DNA of 39,636 bases, from NCBI RefSeq assembly GCF_001435585.1, contig NZ_AZEC01000021.1, positions 1-39,636 on the forward strand. Direction: 5' to 3'. Source of the stretch: Schleiferilactobacillus perolens DSM 12744 (GTDB lineage: Bacteria > Bacillota > Bacilli > Lactobacillales > Lactobacillaceae). The notes beneath the pieces were generated by a model. The model was not told the DNA's origin. It saw only the letters and a program-made list of their open reading frames with translations, and did not search any database. Both the position numbers and the translations under genes were made by a program. Numbering within the stretch: position 1 is the first letter of the stretch; each line of letters opens with the position of its first letter. This document shows, in pieces, positions 1-9,985 of the stretch.

Positions 1-2
1 CT

Positions 3-257
3 TGGCAGCATCGCCAGGTGGTGATTGCTGATCGTTGCTTTCCGTCGACCCAACGCTGTTCACGGTGTGGGTATGTTAAGACCGCAGACAGCTATGGGGG
101 CAAGATGACTTTGCAGGGCGACAGTATTTATCATCAGCACCACACTTACCGTTGTTATGAGTGCGGCTTCGTCATTGATCGGGATGATAATGCGGTGCAG
201 AATTTAATTGCGTATGCGGCGGGGCTTCCGCCAGAACGGGTAACCGTTCAGAGATGA
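3..257 (+). CDS. tnpB: TnpB, RNA-guided endonuclease of IS605-type element (C-terminal fragment)
   Basis: The reading frame is open from the first bases, so only the last 84 or so residues are seen. They contain the TnpB zinc finger as two CxxC pairs (CSRCGYVK and CYECGF) and, directly after it, the DRDDNAVQNL motif. In this family that motif carries the last RuvC catalytic aspartate. TnpB proteins are transposon-encoded nucleases guided by an RNA made from the right end of the element, and they help retain the transposon. The intact zinc finger and RuvC-III motif suggest the fragment belongs to a gene that may be complete upstream. Whether the rest is intact cannot be judged here. Confidence 0.85.
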   Translation, partial: WQHRQVVIADRCFPSTQRCSRCGYVKTADSYGGKMTLQGDSIYHQHHTYRCYECGFVIDRDDNAVQNLIAYAAGLPPERVTVQR

Positions 258-276
258 TTCTCCAGTCGGTCACTGT

Positions 277-299
277 CCCAGCTGACTTGTTCAGTTGGG
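277..299 (+). repeat. Imperfect hairpin at the IS right end
   Basis: A nine-base-pair stem with one G-T pair and a five-base loop follows tnpB by 19 bases. It fits the subterminal hairpin of IS200/IS605 right ends. It has no T-run after it, so it is not a typical terminator. Confidence 0.5.
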
Positions 300-412
300 G
301 GAATATCGGCGTTAACGAAATCGACTAAACACTGTCCTCCACGGGCCTAAATCTGAAGTACCACCATAGACCGGATGTGTATACATTTGAGGACATTTTT
401 GAAAGCAGGTCT

Positions 413-2692
413 TTGCTTATTTTATTTGAAAAAGGCTATATCGCCGTCCATGACGCGGAACAAAATAACTTACACCATGTGGATCTGAAGATTCCCAAAT
501 ATGCCATTACTGTTTTTGCCGGTCTGTCCGGTTCCGGGAAATCATCTTTGGTTTTCGACACCATCGCCGCCGAATCCCGGCGAGAACTGAACGAAACTTT
601 TCCCAGTTTTACCCAACAATATCTGCCGAAATATGGGCAACCCCAAGTGGGCAGTATCGATCATTTACCCGTGGCCATCGTCATTGAACAAAAGCGGATC
701 GGGAAGAACGCCCGGTCGACCTTGGCCACTTATACCGGTATTTACTCCTTGTTGCGGCTGCTGTTTTCGCGAATCGGCAAGCCGTTCATCGGTTATTCGG
801 ATACTTTTTCGTTCAACTTGCCCCAAGGGATGTGTCCCACATGTCAGGGATTGGGCTATGTGGACGACATTAACGTGCACAAATTGATCGACCCCAATAA
901 ATCCTTGAATCAAGGAGCCATTACCTTCGTCAGCTTCGGCCCGGACACTTGGCGCTGGCGCCGTTACGTCAACAGCGGTCTGTTTGATAACGACAAACCG
1001 TTGAAAGACTACTCCAAAGACGAAATGGATAAACTGCTGTATGCGCCTCAGCAAACCATCCCAAATGCGCCCGCAAAGTGGCCGCGCACCGCCTTGTATG
1101 AAGGTGTTGTCCCACGCATTAAACGCTCCATTATTGGCAAAAAAGAAGCTGAACATCACCAGGCCGCCCTGGCAGAGATCGTCACCCGCCAGCCTTGTCC
1201 CACCTGCCACGGCACCCGGTTGCGACCAGAAGTCCTGACAAACCATATTAATAATCTGAACATCGCAGATGTCTTGGCGATGGACCTGGTCAATGTCCAG
1301 AAGTTCCTGAACACTATCACGGTGCCACTGGCTAAAGACGTGGTCCGGGAGTTACAGGGTAAAATCGGTTCATTGATTGATATCGGCCTTGGTTACCTCA
1401 CATTAGACCGCGGCACCAGTTCTCTGTCCGGTGGCGAAACACAGCGGATCAAAATTGCCAAGTTTCTCACCAGCGCCTTGGTCGATATGGTGTACATACT
1501 GGATGAACCTAGCGTCGGGCTGCATCCCCATGATATTGAACTCATCAAAAAGGCGCTGCGCCGGTTGAAGGAAAAGGGCAATACCATCTTGATTGTGGAA
1601 CATAACCCGGCACTGATTGCACTGGCGGATTATGTGGTGGAGATTGGCCCTGGGGCGGGTACTTTCGGCGGCCACGTGACCTTCACGGGCACTTACGATG
1701 AATTATTGCGCAGTAACACGCTGACCGGCCGTCTGTTACAAGAAAGACTCACCTTCCGCCAACCGACTCGACCGGCAAAAGATACGATCTCGTTGCGGAA
1801 CGTGACCGTGCACAACTTAAAACATGTGAATGTGGATGTGCCACTGGGAATTGAAACAGTGATCTCCGGGGTAGCCGGCTCTGGGAAGAGCTCACTAATG
1901 GCGGCATTGCGGCGGCACTTGCAGGACGGTTACATCGACTTGGCTCAGGGTGAAATTGGCGCCAATCGCCGCTCGACACCCGCCACGTATCTGGATCTCT
2001 TGGACCCTATTCGCAAGATGTTCGGCCAGGCCAATCATGTCTCCACCACCTGGTTCAGTTACAACAGTCGCGGTGCCTGCCCATTGTGTAAGGGCAAAGG
2101 GGTCACGATCACCAATATGGCCTTTATGGACCCCGTGGTGCAGGTCTGTGAACAATGCCATGGCCGCCGGTACAATGATCAAGCCTTAAGCTATCACTAC
2201 CATGGTAAAAACATTAGCGATGTGTTAACGATGCCCATCGATCAGGCCATCGACTTCTTCGCGGATGTCCCTGCCATCCATGCCCCGCTGGCCAACATGG
2301 CCCGAGTCGGTTTGGCTTACCTGACCCTGGGGCAGCCATTAACCACTCTGTCCGGTGGTGAAAAGCAACGGCTGAATTTGGCCGTGCAGCTGAATAAAAC
2401 TGGTACGGTGTATCTGCTGGATGAACCCACTGCCGGTCTGCACCTGCAAGATGTAAAGAAACTACTGAAGTTGTTTGACGAACTGGTCGCTGCCGGCAAC
2501 TCTCTCATCATCGTCGAACATAACCTGCAAGTGATTTGCCAGGCAGACTGGTTGATCGATGTGGGACCGAACGCCGGGATTTACGGTGGTAAAATCCTTT
2601 ATTCTGGGACACCTCAAGGCGCTATGGCGGTGCCAGCTTCTCGGACTGGTCAAGCGTTACAGGAATACAATGCAGCCCGCAACACTCATTAA
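413..2692 (+). CDS. UvrA-like excinuclease ATPase, short form
   Basis: A double ABC ATPase of the UvrA family. It has Walker A GLSGSGKSS near the N-terminus, zinc-finger motifs CPTCQG and CPTCHG, signature LSGGETQR, Walker B with ILDEPSVGLH, then a second set: GVAGSGKSS, CPLCKG and CEQCHG, LSGGEKQR, LLDEPTAGLH. At about 760 residues it is shorter than housekeeping UvrA (about 940) and matches UvrA-like paralogues that lack the UvrB-binding insertion. These have been linked to drug or DNA-damage tolerance, but the substrate is not known here. The open frame reaches back to a GTG at 377. The TTG at 413 is preferred because it has AGCAGG at 404-409 and gives the usual family spacing of about 36 residues to Walker A. 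The gene follows an IS end directly, so its native promoter may be lost. It is transcribed against the replication direction. Confidence 0.85.
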   Translation: MLILFEKGYIAVHDAEQNNLHHVDLKIPKYAITVFAGLSGSGKSSLVFDTIAAESRRELNETFPSFTQQYLPKYGQPQVGSIDHLPVAIVIEQKRIGKNARSTLATYTGIYSLLRLLFSRIGKPFIGYSDTFSFNLPQGMCPTCQGLGYVDDINVHKLIDPNKSLNQGAITFVSFGPDTWRWRRYVNSGLFDNDKPLKDYSKDEMDKLLYAPQQTIPNAPAKWPRTALYEGVVPRIKRSIIGKKEAEHHQAALAEIVTRQPCPTCHGTRLRPEVLTNHINNLNIADVLAMDLVNVQKFLNTITVPLAKDVVRELQGKIGSLIDIGLGYLTLDRGTSSLSGGETQRIKIAKFLTSALVDMVYILDEPSVGLHPHDIELIKKALRRLKEKGNTILIVEHNPALIALADYVVEIGPGAGTFGGHVTFTGTYDELLRSNTLTGRLLQERLTFRQPTRPAKDTISLRNVTVHNLKHVNVDVPLGIETVISGVAGSGKSSLMAALRRHLQDGYIDLAQGEIGANRRSTPATYLDLLDPIRKMFGQANHVSTTWFSYNSRGACPLCKGKGVTITNMAFMDPVVQVCEQCHGRRYNDQALSYHYHGKNISDVLTMPIDQAIDFFADVPAIHAPLANMARVGLAYLTLGQPLTTLSGGEKQRLNLAVQLNKTGTVYLLDEPTAGLHLQDVKKLLKLFDELVAAGNSLIIVEHNLQVICQADWLIDVGPNAGIYGGKILYSGTPQGAMAVPASRTGQALQEYNAARNTH

Positions 2693-2703
2693 TCTGAATG
2701 CGT

Positions 2704-2731
2704 CGGCGAGATTTTTCTCGCCGGCTTTTTT
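2704..2731 (+). terminator. Rho-independent terminator of the UvrA-like gene
   Basis: Stem CGGCGAG (2704-2710) and CTCGCCG (2717-2723) with a six-base loop, followed shortly by a run of six T at 2726-2731. It sits in the 40-base gap between convergent genes. The T-run is only on the + strand side. Confidence 0.85.
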
Positions 2732-2732
2732 G

Positions 2733-3662
2733 TTACTCAAACGGCGTGACAAAAACAAAATATTGCGGGATTTTTTTGTGATAGGCGCTGATTTGCCCCG
2801 CTAGAATCTGTTGCCAACGGTCATGCATCTTCGTGAGGTGCAGCATATCGAAATAGTTTAGCGTTTCCGCGAACAATGCTTTCGCCTTTTCTTCATGACC
2901 TTCATGCAAGGTGATCCACCCCGCCATGGCCGGCAAGAGGATTGAGGAATGGGCCATGCTTTGCTGCTGACAAAACTGCTGGGCCAAGTGCCAGGTTTGC
3001 CAAGCCTTAGCCAGATCATGACGCACAATGAAGCCCGTGATTGCCGAAAAATACACGTTCACGATTTCACTGTCAAACCCTGGCAGCTGAGTCGTCAGCG
3101 CTACTTTCTTGCGGACGTTCTGTAAAAGCTGCCAACTAATTTCTGGCGGAAAAAGCCGAAAGCATTTTTTGACGAGATTTAATTCGTATAATCCCCAATC
3201 ATCCACCTGCGTCAGATAGTATTGCAATTGCCGGGGATAATTGCTCATCTGGCCATCGGCATGCTGCCACTCATACTGGATCAACGTCACGTATTGCTCA
3301 AGCTGCACATTATAGTACCGCTCGCTGGCCTTTACTAATTGCTGAAAATGCTGGTTTAATTCAGTTTGACTGATGTGCTGGCCGTTATCCGCGATAACCT
3401 GTTCGATGCTGGTCAGGGCGCCAAAATTATGAATCTTATCTTCCACGGGTGTCCGAGTCGTCCCTTGTCTTTTCAGCTGAAACTCGTCATAACTGACTGC
3501 AATTTGTTCTAACAAATGGACAAAACGCGCCACCGATATTCGGGACTGATCATTCTCGAACTGACCCACCAGCGAAACAGAATTGACCTCATCCGCCACC
3601 TGCTTCAGCGTCAGACCTTTGCTCTTGCGAAAATAACGGAAAGTTTCGCCATATGTCATCAT
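2733..3662 (-). CDS. Rgg/MutR-type transcriptional regulator (module 1)
   Basis: A 309-residue protein with an N-terminal Xre-type helix-turn-helix (about residues 7-60, YGETFRYFRKSKGLTLKQVA then VGQFENDQSRIS). A long alpha-helical C-terminal part follows, as in Rgg/GadR/MutR regulators, where a TPR-like domain senses short peptides. The start ATG at 3660-3662 is preceded by AAAAGAGGG at a good distance; the frame extends 14 codons further upstream but with no signal. It is divergent from the ABC exporter at 3755, which it probably regulates. No short hydrophobic pheromone gene fits in the 92-base spacer. It resembles the regulator at 21538-22407 in length, HTH and layout (for example WGLYEL versus WGYYEL), so the two are probably paralogues. 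The ligand is unknown. Confidence 0.8.
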   Translation of the reverse strand: MMTYGETFRYFRKSKGLTLKQVADEVNSVSLVGQFENDQSRISVARFVHLLEQIAVSYDEFQLKRQGTTRTPVEDKIHNFGALTSIEQVIADNGQHISQTELNQHFQQLVKASERYYNVQLEQYVTLIQYEWQHADGQMSNYPRQLQYYLTQVDDWGLYELNLVKKCFRLFPPEISWQLLQNVRKKVALTTQLPGFDSEIVNVYFSAITGFIVRHDLAKAWQTWHLAQQFCQQQSMAHSSILLPAMAGWITLHEGHEEKAKALFAETLNYFDMLHLTKMHDRWQQILAGQISAYHKKIPQYFVFVTPFE

Positions 3663-3754
3663 TTCGGCAACCCTCTTTTCCAATATACTGGAATTATAAC
3701 ACAAGCTGTTTCCCCCAATTGCTAAACTCAGTAAAAAGACGAGGAGTGATTGTC
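3663..3754. promoter_or_regulatory. Divergent promoter region between regulator 1 and ABC exporter 1
   Basis: On the - strand a perfect -10 TATAAT (3693-3698 on the + strand as attata) lies about 30 bases before the regulator start. No good -35 is found 16-18 bases upstream of it, which suggests regulated or activator-dependent expression. The + strand shows only weak promoter matches. The exporter has a clear ribosome binding site, GAGGAG at 3741-3746. Confidence 0.5.
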
Positions 3755-5356
3755 ATGCAGCTCAAAAATTATCTACATCGTTTCAGACAAGAAAACTTGC
3801 TGATGCTGGTGATCATTGGCGTCTACAATATTTTCCCTGTGGTTTCGAATATTTCTGAGGGAAACGCCCTCACCGCCATCGCCCATCTTCGCCTTCCTCA
3901 GTTTTTCCAATACGTCAGCATTCAACTTGCCGCTTACACTGCTTACTGTTTGATGATTATCGCGAAGAAACGTTATCAAGAAATAGTCACTCAGAAAATC
4001 GATACCGCTATTCGCTCAGATATTACCGGCAATCTATCCCGCATTAATTACCAAGACTATCACGAAAAAGACGATGGGATTTATGTCTCTTGGCTAACAA
4101 ACGATGTTAATACGATCAACACTCAAGGCATTACTGAATTTTACGCTGTTGTTGACGGCTGGGTGACTATCGTTTTCAACGGTATCTCGCTGGCATTCTA
4201 TCATTACAGCATCGTCATCGTGGTTTTAGCATTATCAGGTATCCTAATTGAATTGCCCAAGGTCTTCCGCAAACGGTTAAACACTGCTTCTTTACAGATG
4301 ACCAAAGCTAACGAGCAATTGACCAGCCGGATCACCGACGCCTTAGAAGGATTTGATCCGCTGTTCATGCTGAATATGCGGAAGAATATTCAAAAACAGA
4401 CAGTGTCTGCATCTAATTCCCTCGCCAAGCAAAAAGTTTCCTTTGCGAGCCTTATGGGTTTGAATGCCGCCTTTATTAATTTCTTCAGTGTTCTTTTCCA
4501 AATTGGCATGCTAGGTTTTGCGGGCTGGTTAGTGTGGCGCGGAATCCTCCAAGTCGGGAGTATTATCACTGTCTCCGCTTTAGCCAGTCAGGTTTTTGGC
4601 AGTTTTACTGCGCTCAGTTTCTCCAATATGGATTTGCATACGACACGACCAATATTTGATAAATTCAACGCCGTCAAACCTGAGGACGAGCAAAATAAAC
4701 AGCCCGTTTCTGCACTAACCGCCAGGATTCAAGTGACACAACTGAACTACACTTATCCTGATTCAGATCATCCAATTCTGGAAAATATTCATTTTTCCTT
4801 TGAACAAGGTAAAAAATATGCTCTCGTAGGTGATTCTGGCAAAGGAAAGTCCACTTTACTCAACATCCTGGCTGGGAAATTGCTCAATTATCAGGGCAAT
4901 ATCACCTATGATGGCATTGACTATCAAAAACTATCCATGCAAAGTTTGCGCCAACATTTACTTTAGCTGGACCAAACACCCTATGTCTTCAACGATACTG
5001 TGCGCAACAACATTACACTGGGTAATCATTATCACGAGGAACAACTGCACCAAGTCATCCATGATTCTCAACTGGACGACCTGGTGAATCATTTACCTGA
5101 AGGTATCGACACAATGCTCGATCACAATGGTCGGAATCTGTCTGGCGGACAACGCCAGCGAATTGCCTTAGCCCGCGGATTAATCAGTGGTCGCAATATT
5201 ATCATGATGGATGAAGGCACCTCCGCTTTAGACAAGAAAAGTGCCGATGCGATCGAATCTGTCTTGGTGGCAAATCCAAACATTACGTTAATCATGGTCA
5301 CTCATCATCTTCGACCAGAAATTCGAGATCAGTTGAACGCTGTGTATACAATTTGA
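3755..5356 (+). pseudogene. ABC exporter (fused membrane and ATPase domains), interrupted by an in-frame TAG
   Basis: The start ATG 3755 has GAGGAG eight bases upstream. The frame encodes about six membrane helices (residues ~10-310), then an ATPase with Walker A GDSGKGKST (about residue 359). A TAG at 4964-4966 (codon 404) stops it just before the Q-loop. The same frame continues without a shift through DQTPYVFNDTV, signature LSGGQRQRIALARG, Walker B IIMMDEGTSALD and the H-loop region THHL, ending at 5356. The full product would be 533 residues, close to the intact paralogue at 22505 (524). One base change would explain the stop; a CAG origin is likely. If not suppressed, the product lacks the signature and Walker B and cannot hydrolyse ATP. 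The role was probably export of, or resistance to, a peptide under control of the divergent Rgg-like regulator. The stop could also be a sequencing error. Confidence 0.85.
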
Positions 5357-5361
5357 GAAAA

Positions 5362-5402
5362 AATAAGGCCCCGAATCGATCACACCGACTCGGGGCCTTA
5401 TT
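5362..5402. terminator. Bidirectional terminator between the ABC pseudogene and mnmG
   Basis: A perfect 13-base-pair stem, AATAAGGCCCCGA at 5362-5374 with TCGGGGCCTTATT at 5390-5402, and a 15-base loop. A/T flanks on both sides let it serve both convergent genes. Confidence 0.85.
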
Positions 5403-5445
5403 ACACGGGCGACACGCGTGCCCCTATGCTTTGAAATATATTGTA

Positions 5446-7344
5446 TTATCCAACCTTCGCGATTTTTCCTTGTTCAATATACACACTCAAAATCGCCACA
5501 TCCGCGGGATTTACCCCAGAGATCCGACCTGCCTGGGCAATAGTCTCTGGTTGAATCTTGGTCAGCTTCTGCCGGGCTTCGGTGGCAATGCCGTTGATGG
5601 CGTTGTAGTCGATGTGGTCCGGAATCTTCTTGGCTTCCAAGCGATGCAGCCGGTCGATCTTTTGCTGCTCCTTGGCAATGTAGCCGGCGTACTTGATCTG
5701 AATTGTCACCTGCTCAATGACCCGGCGATCCACAGCGGGATGATCGGGCATGAATTGGGCCAGATCTTCATAACTAACCTCTGGCCGCTTCAAGAAATCA
5801 CTGGCCAAAATACCATCTTTCAGCGGTGCACCGCCCTTGCTAGCTAGGAAATCATCCACTTCTTTGCCCGGCTTGATGCGAATGCTGTGCAACCGTGCCA
5901 TTTCTGCCTCAATAGCCTGCTTCTTGGCCTCGAAAGCCGCATAACGATCGTCATCGATCAACCCCAGTGCCCGGCCTTTTTCAGTCAACCGCAAGTCCGC
6001 ATTATCATGGCGCAAAACCAATCGATATTCTGCCCGACTCGTCAGCAGCCGATACGGCTCGTTGGTGCCCTTGGTGACCAGGTCGTCGATCATTACCCCA
6101 ATATAGGCCTCATCACGGCCCAGGCGGAAGCCAGGCTTGCCCTGGGCCCGCAAAGCGGCGTTGATGCCGGCAATAATTCCTTGACCAGCCGCTTCTTCAT
6201 AACCGGAGGTGCCATTCATCTGACCTGCGGTGAAGAGGTTCTTGACGTGTTTGGTCTCCAGTGTATGGGTCAGCTGCCACGGCTCGATCACGTCATATTC
6301 AATGGCGTAACCCGGCCGCATCATTTTTGCGTGCTGTAACCCAGCCACTGTGTGCAGCATTTTTTGCTGGATCTCTTCCGGCATGGAGGTGGAAAAATCA
6401 CCGACATAATATTCACTGGTATCCCGGCCTTCCGGCTCCAAAAAGATCTGGTGGCGGGGCTTGTCCGCAAACCGCACGACCTTGTCTTCAATGGACGGAC
6501 AATACCGTGGGCCGACCCCTTTAATGACCCCGGAAAACATCGGGGCGCGCTTCAGATTGGCCCGAATGATCTTATGGGTCTCTTCATTGGTATAGGTCAT
6601 CCAGCAGGACATTTGATCCTGCAGGTAGTCTGCATCTTTGGTCGTGAAACTGAACGCATTGGGGGTCTTATCCCCGGGTTCTTCCTGGGTCTGATCGTAA
6701 TCAATCGTGTTGCCATTGACCCGGGGCGGTGTACCCGTCTTGAACCGGCGCAGCTTAAAGCCGAGTTTCTCCAGATTTTCAGAAAGTTCAATGGACGGAA
6801 TCGAATTGTTAGGACCGGAGGAATACATCAACTCGCCGATAATAATCTTCCCCCGGGAGCTGGTCCCGGCGGTAAGTACGACTGACTTGGCACGGTAACG
6901 GGCACCGGTATTCGTGACGATTCCCCGACACTCCCCATCTTCAACAATCAAATCAGTAGCCATGCCTTGACGCAAGGTCAAATTCGGGGTGTTTTCCAAC
7001 GTATCTTTCATGACCCGATGGTACGCATTCTTATCTGCCTGTGCCCGCAGTGCACGCACAGCCGGTCCTTTGCCGGTATTGAGCATGCGCATCTGGATAT
7101 AGGTGGCATCAATGTTTTTACCCATTTGGCCACCCAACGCATCAACTTCCCGGACCACAATCCCCTTGGCTGGTCCGCCAACGGAAGGATTGCAGGGCAT
7201 AAATGCGACCATCTCCAGATTCAATGTAATCAGCATGGTCTTTTGCCCCATGCGGGCCGCGGCCAGGGCCGCCTCACTACCGGCATGACCGGCACCCACA
7301 ACGATCACGTCGTAGTCTTCACCTGTATATTCTGGTACTGTCAC
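5446..7344 (-). CDS. mnmG: MnmG (GidA), tRNA uridine-34 carboxymethylaminomethyl-modification FAD enzyme
   Basis: 632 residues, the normal length. The N-terminal FAD-binding motif is [19 protein letters not shown]. Family blocks [15 protein letters not shown] and [20 protein letters not shown] are intact, and the C-terminal helical domain that contacts MnmE and tRNA is complete. With MnmE it forms the complex that installs the cmnm5 group on U34 of certain tRNAs in the cytoplasm. The start is GTG at 7342-7344 with a purine-rich AGTAGGGA upstream; it is eight bases after the mnmE stop, so the two are co-transcribed and probably translationally linked. Confidence 0.97.
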   Translation of the reverse strand: MTVPEYTGEDYDVIVVGAGHAGSEAALAAARMGQKTMLITLNLEMVAFMPCNPSVGGPAKGIVVREVDALGGQMGKNIDATYIQMRMLNTGKGPAVRALRAQADKNAYHRVMKDTLENTPNLTLRQGMATDLIVEDGECRGIVTNTGARYRAKSVVLTAGTSSRGKIIIGELMYSSGPNNSIPSIELSENLEKLGFKLRRFKTGTPPRVNGNTIDYDQTQEEPGDKTPNAFSFTTKDADYLQDQMSCWMTYTNEETHKIIRANLKRAPMFSGVIKGVGPRYCPSIEDKVVRFADKPRHQIFLEPEGRDTSEYYVGDFSTSMPEEIQQKMLHTVAGLQHAKMMRPGYAIEYDVIEPWQLTHTLETKHVKNLFTAGQMNGTSGYEEAAGQGIIAGINAALRAQGKPGFRLGRDEAYIGVMIDDLVTKGTNEPYRLLTSRAEYRLVLRHDNADLRLTEKGRALGLIDDDRYAAFEAKKQAIEAEMARLHSIRIKPGKEVDDFLASKGGAPLKDGILASDFLKRPEVSYEDLAQFMPDHPAVDRRVIEQVTIQIKYAGYIAKEQQKIDRLHRLEAKKIPDHIDYNAINGIATEARQKLTKIQPETIAQAGRISGVNPADVAILSVYIEQGKIAKVG

Positions 7345-7352
7345 TATTTTCC

Positions 7353-8747
7353 CTACTTTCCTAAACAGAATTGACTGAACAATTGGGTAATCAGTTCATC
7401 TGGCGCATTTTCGCCGACCACTTCGCCCATCTTTTCCCAAGCCGTGGTCATATCGATTTGCACCAAATCCAGTGGGACATCATTTTGTAAACCGGTGATG
7501 ACATCGTCCAAAGCCGTCTTGGCCTGGGCCAGCAGCCCATATTGGCGGGCATTGGTCACTAGGACATTGCTTTGGGAGTTTTCAATCCCTTCATCGAAAA
7601 ACAACTTTGCAATGGCGGCTTCTAACCGATCCAGACCATCCGTCTTAAGGATTGATACTGGAATAATTAAAGTGTCGTCGGTCACCACGGCTTCCAGATT
7701 AGCCGGGCGAATCTGCGCCGGTAAATCGGTTTTATTCAAAAGAATAATCCGTTTTTTGTCCTTTGTCGCCTTCAGCAATTCCCGATCATCACTTTGCAAA
7801 GGGGCACTGGCATCCAGAACCAAAAGCACCAAATCAGCTTGGCTCAAAGCCTTGCGAGAACGTTCCACGCCGATTTTTTCCACTTTATCCATGGTGTGGT
7901 GAATGCCCGCCGTATCGACGAGTTTCAGCGGCACGCCGCGCACATTGACGTATTCTTCCAGCGTATCCCGGGTCGTTCCGGCCACGTCGGTCACAATGGC
8001 TTTGTCCTCGTGGAGCAAGTAATTGAGCAAGCTGGACTTGCCGACATTTGGCCGGCCGATAATCGCTGTGGCCAGCCCTTCTCGCAGGATTTTCCCTTGA
8101 TTCGCAGTCTTCATTAATTGTTGCAGATGATCCCGGACTTCAGTGGCCTTCTCCAACATCATCTTGCCAGTGACTTCATCCATCTCATATTCAGGGTAAT
8201 CAATATTGACCTCTTCTTGGCCCAACACAGAGAAAATATCCTGGCGCAGGTGCTTGATTAAGTGGGAAAGGCTGCCGTCCAATTGATCCACAGCCACCTG
8301 CATGGCCTTATCCGTCTTGGCGCGAATCAAGTCCATCACGGATTCGGCCTGGGTCAGATCGATCCGTCCGTTAAGGAACGCCCGCTTGGTGAATTCACCG
8401 GGCTCCGCCATCCGCGCACCATGGCTAAGCAACAGCTGGAGAATCCGATTAGTATCCACGATGCCGCCGTGACAGTTAATTTCAATTACGTCTTCCCGAG
8501 TATAAGTCTTGGGCGCCCGCATAACCGAAACCATCACTTCATCCACGACGTCCTGATTAGTGGGATCAATAATGTGACCATAGTTAATGGTATGGGAAGC
8601 TACTTTGGCCAAGTCTTTCCCTTTGAATACCCGTTGAGCAATTTGAATGGCCTCATCGCCGGATAACCGGACAATGGAAATACCGCCTTCACCAGGCGGC
8701 GTGGAGATTGCTGCAATCGTATCGTATGCTGTGATTGAATTTGCCAT
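7353..8747 (-). CDS. mnmE: MnmE (TrmE), tRNA-modification GTPase
   Basis: 464 residues. The N-terminal tetrahydrofolate-binding domain starts [20 protein letters not shown], followed by helical and G domains. G motifs are visible: GRPNVGKSS (P-loop), DVAGTTRDT (switch), DTAGIH and NKTD. The C-terminus ends FCLGK, carrying the conserved cysteine of the family CxGK ending. It acts with MnmG on wobble uridine. A promoter is found about 120 bases upstream (8868-8896). First gene of the mnmE-mnmG operon. Confidence 0.97.
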   Translation of the reverse strand: MANSITAYDTIAAISTPPGEGGISIVRLSGDEAIQIAQRVFKGKDLAKVASHTINYGHIIDPTNQDVVDEVMVSVMRAPKTYTREDVIEINCHGGIVDTNRILQLLLSHGARMAEPGEFTKRAFLNGRIDLTQAESVMDLIRAKTDKAMQVAVDQLDGSLSHLIKHLRQDIFSVLGQEEVNIDYPEYEMDEVTGKMMLEKATEVRDHLQQLMKTANQGKILREGLATAIIGRPNVGKSSLLNYLLHEDKAIVTDVAGTTRDTLEEYVNVRGVPLKLVDTAGIHHTMDKVEKIGVERSRKALSQADLVLLVLDASAPLQSDDRELLKATKDKKRIILLNKTDLPAQIRPANLEAVVTDDTLIIPVSILKTDGLDRLEAAIAKLFFDEGIENSQSNVLVTNARQYGLLAQAKTALDDVITGLQNDVPLDLVQIDMTTAWEKMGEVVGENAPDELITQLFSQFCLGK

Positions 8748-8867
8748 GCGCGTTTCCTTTCTTTGCCAATAAAAAAAGCGCTATGCCAATCAGCACGGGT
8801 ATCGATTGACCCCATTGCTGGTTGGCTAAAGCACTTTGACTACTTTAAACCCGATTTAATTAGCACT

Positions 8868-8896
8868 ATAATAGCACGACGCTTCTGGCGCTGCAA
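8868..8896 (-). promoter_or_regulatory. Promoter of mnmE-mnmG
   Basis: On the - strand: -35 TTGCAG (8891-8896), 17-base spacer, -10 TATTAT (8868-8873). It lies directly after the jag terminator. The transcript would have a leader of about 110 bases. Confidence 0.6.
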
Positions 8897-8903
8897 CTCC
8901 CAG

Positions 8904-8931
8904 AAAAAAGCAAGCCGGCGATCCGACCTGC
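8904..8931 (-). terminator. Terminator of jag
   Basis: Read on the - strand: GCAGGTCGG, loop ATCG, CCGGCTTGC (nine pairs with two G-T pairs), then six T (8904-8909). It separates jag from the mnmE promoter. Confidence 0.75.
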
Positions 8932-8977
8932 TTCGTGCCGGACTATTGCCCGGGAAATAATATCATGTTTCAAGAAC

Positions 8978-9796
8978 TTAAACGACGGCTCCTTTTTTTC
9001 GTTCAATCACGACGTAGCGCTTGGGTTCGTCGCCTTCGGAGTGGGTGGTGACATAAGGGTTGTCAGCCAAGGTGGCATGGAGGACCTTGCGTTCAAAGGA
9101 AGGCATGGGGTCCAGGAAAATGGGCTGGCCGGTGGCGATGACGTCACGCGCGGTTTTCACTGCTAATTTTTCCAGCACTTGTTCCCGCCGTTCGCGGTAA
9201 TTACCCACGTTGAGCTCCACCACATCGTGGCTATGCGTGAGATGAGAGAATAGGATCTGGGCTAAGTATTGCAAGGAATTAATCGTCCGGCCATGTTTGC
9301 CGATCAATAGTCCCTCCCGATCCGTGGTGAGATAAAACGTCCATTTATCCCGGCCAGTCTTTTCGATTTTCACCGATGTGGGTAAATCCAAAGCATTGGT
9401 GACATCAACCACGTAAGCAGAGACATTAGCCAGCGCGGATTCGATGTGCTGCTCACGCACGGATGGTGCCGCCGGATTGTTGGCAGGTTGCGCCGGGGGA
9501 TCCGCAGGCGGATCATCATCGACTACAGCGGTAGCAGCCGCCTGCAAGCGCTTTTCTAAATGCGGCAGCGGATTTTCATGATGGTGCTTGGTTGGTGCAG
9601 GGACATTAATATTGAATGAATCCGTGTTGATCTCGATCTTCTTGATATTAACCACAGCAGGCTTACGGCCGAAACCGAGAAATCCCCGCTTGCCCTCTGC
9701 AATGACATCCACTGTGACTTCATCGCGGGCTAAGGCTAGTTCAGCTAAGCCATTGTCGATGGCCTGTTGCAGTGTCCGTCCTTCATATGTTGGCAT
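8978..9796 (-). CDS. jag: Jag/KhpB (EloR) RNA-binding protein
   Basis: 272 residues. The N-terminal Jag domain (MPTYEGRTLQQAID, VIAEGKRGFLGFGRKPA) is followed by a proline/alanine-rich linker (about 75-135). Next come a KH domain with the GKHGRTINSLQYL loop and a C-terminal R3H domain (YRERREQVLEKLA). Jag/KhpB pairs with KhpA to bind RNA and influences cell elongation in streptococci and lactobacilli. The start ATG at 9794-9796 has a full AAAGGAGG upstream; the frame continues 33 codons further up, but no signal supports that. It follows yidC in the usual order, yet a 189-base gap with a terminator lies between them, so it probably has its own promoter. Confidence 0.93.
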   Translation of the reverse strand: MPTYEGRTLQQAIDNGLAELALARDEVTVDVIAEGKRGFLGFGRKPAVVNIKKIEINTDSFNINVPAPTKHHHENPLPHLEKRLQAAATAVVDDDPPADPPAQPANNPAAPSVREQHIESALANVSAYVVDVTNALDLPTSVKIEKTGRDKWTFYLTTDREGLLIGKHGRTINSLQYLAQILFSHLTHSHDVVELNVGNYRERREQVLEKLAVKTARDVIATGQPIFLDPMPSFERKVLHATLADNPYVTTHSEGDEPKRYVVIERKKGAVV

Positions 9797-9893
9797 CGTA
9801 TTCGTCCTCCTTTGAGGCGATCGCAGAATACGAAGATTGTTTTTATCCGCCAAACGAACAAAGACGCCTTGGCGTCGGTTCATGATGGTGTGC

Positions 9894-9927
9894 AAAAAAC
9901 TCCCGCATTGCTGCCCGCAAGGCGGAG
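9894..9927 (-). terminator. Terminator or attenuator between yidC and jag
   Basis: On the - strand CTCCGC-TTGC, loop GGGCA, GCAA-GCGGGAG, then TTTTTT (9894-9899). The stem has small bulges. The rest of the 189-base gap holds a perfect 12-base palindrome GACTGCGCAGTC (9942-9953) and a short GACGCC/GGCGTC hairpin closer to jag; no strong promoter was recognised. Confidence 0.55.
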
Positions 9928-9985
9928 AAAATGATTGGCAAGACTGCGCAGTCCGTTCCTCCCCCTGCTTACGCCCTCGGAAATA

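Larger units (their letters stand above)
1..300 (+). mobile_element. Right end of an IS200/IS605-family (tnpB-bearing) element, partial
   Basis: The window opens inside a tnpB gene whose stop is at 255-257. About 20 bases later there is an imperfect hairpin (CCCAGCTGA at 277-285, TCAGTTGGG at 291-299, one G-T pair). Elements of this family end in subterminal hairpins that are recognised by the Y1 transposase, and the 3' part of tnpB plus the right end usually encodes the guide (omega) RNA. The exact end of the element cannot be placed. It probably lies between 300 and about 370, because the next gene starts near there. No tnpA is visible, since the left part is outside the window. Confidence 0.6.

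Noticed and set aside
665-1246. Long open frame on the - strand inside the UvrA-like gene
   Set aside because: It lies wholly within a gene with clear ABC motifs and shows no family features; it is a shadow.
5887-7374. Several + strand open frames opposite mnmG
   Set aside because: mnmG is unmistakable across the whole segment; these frames have no ribosome binding sites or family motifs.
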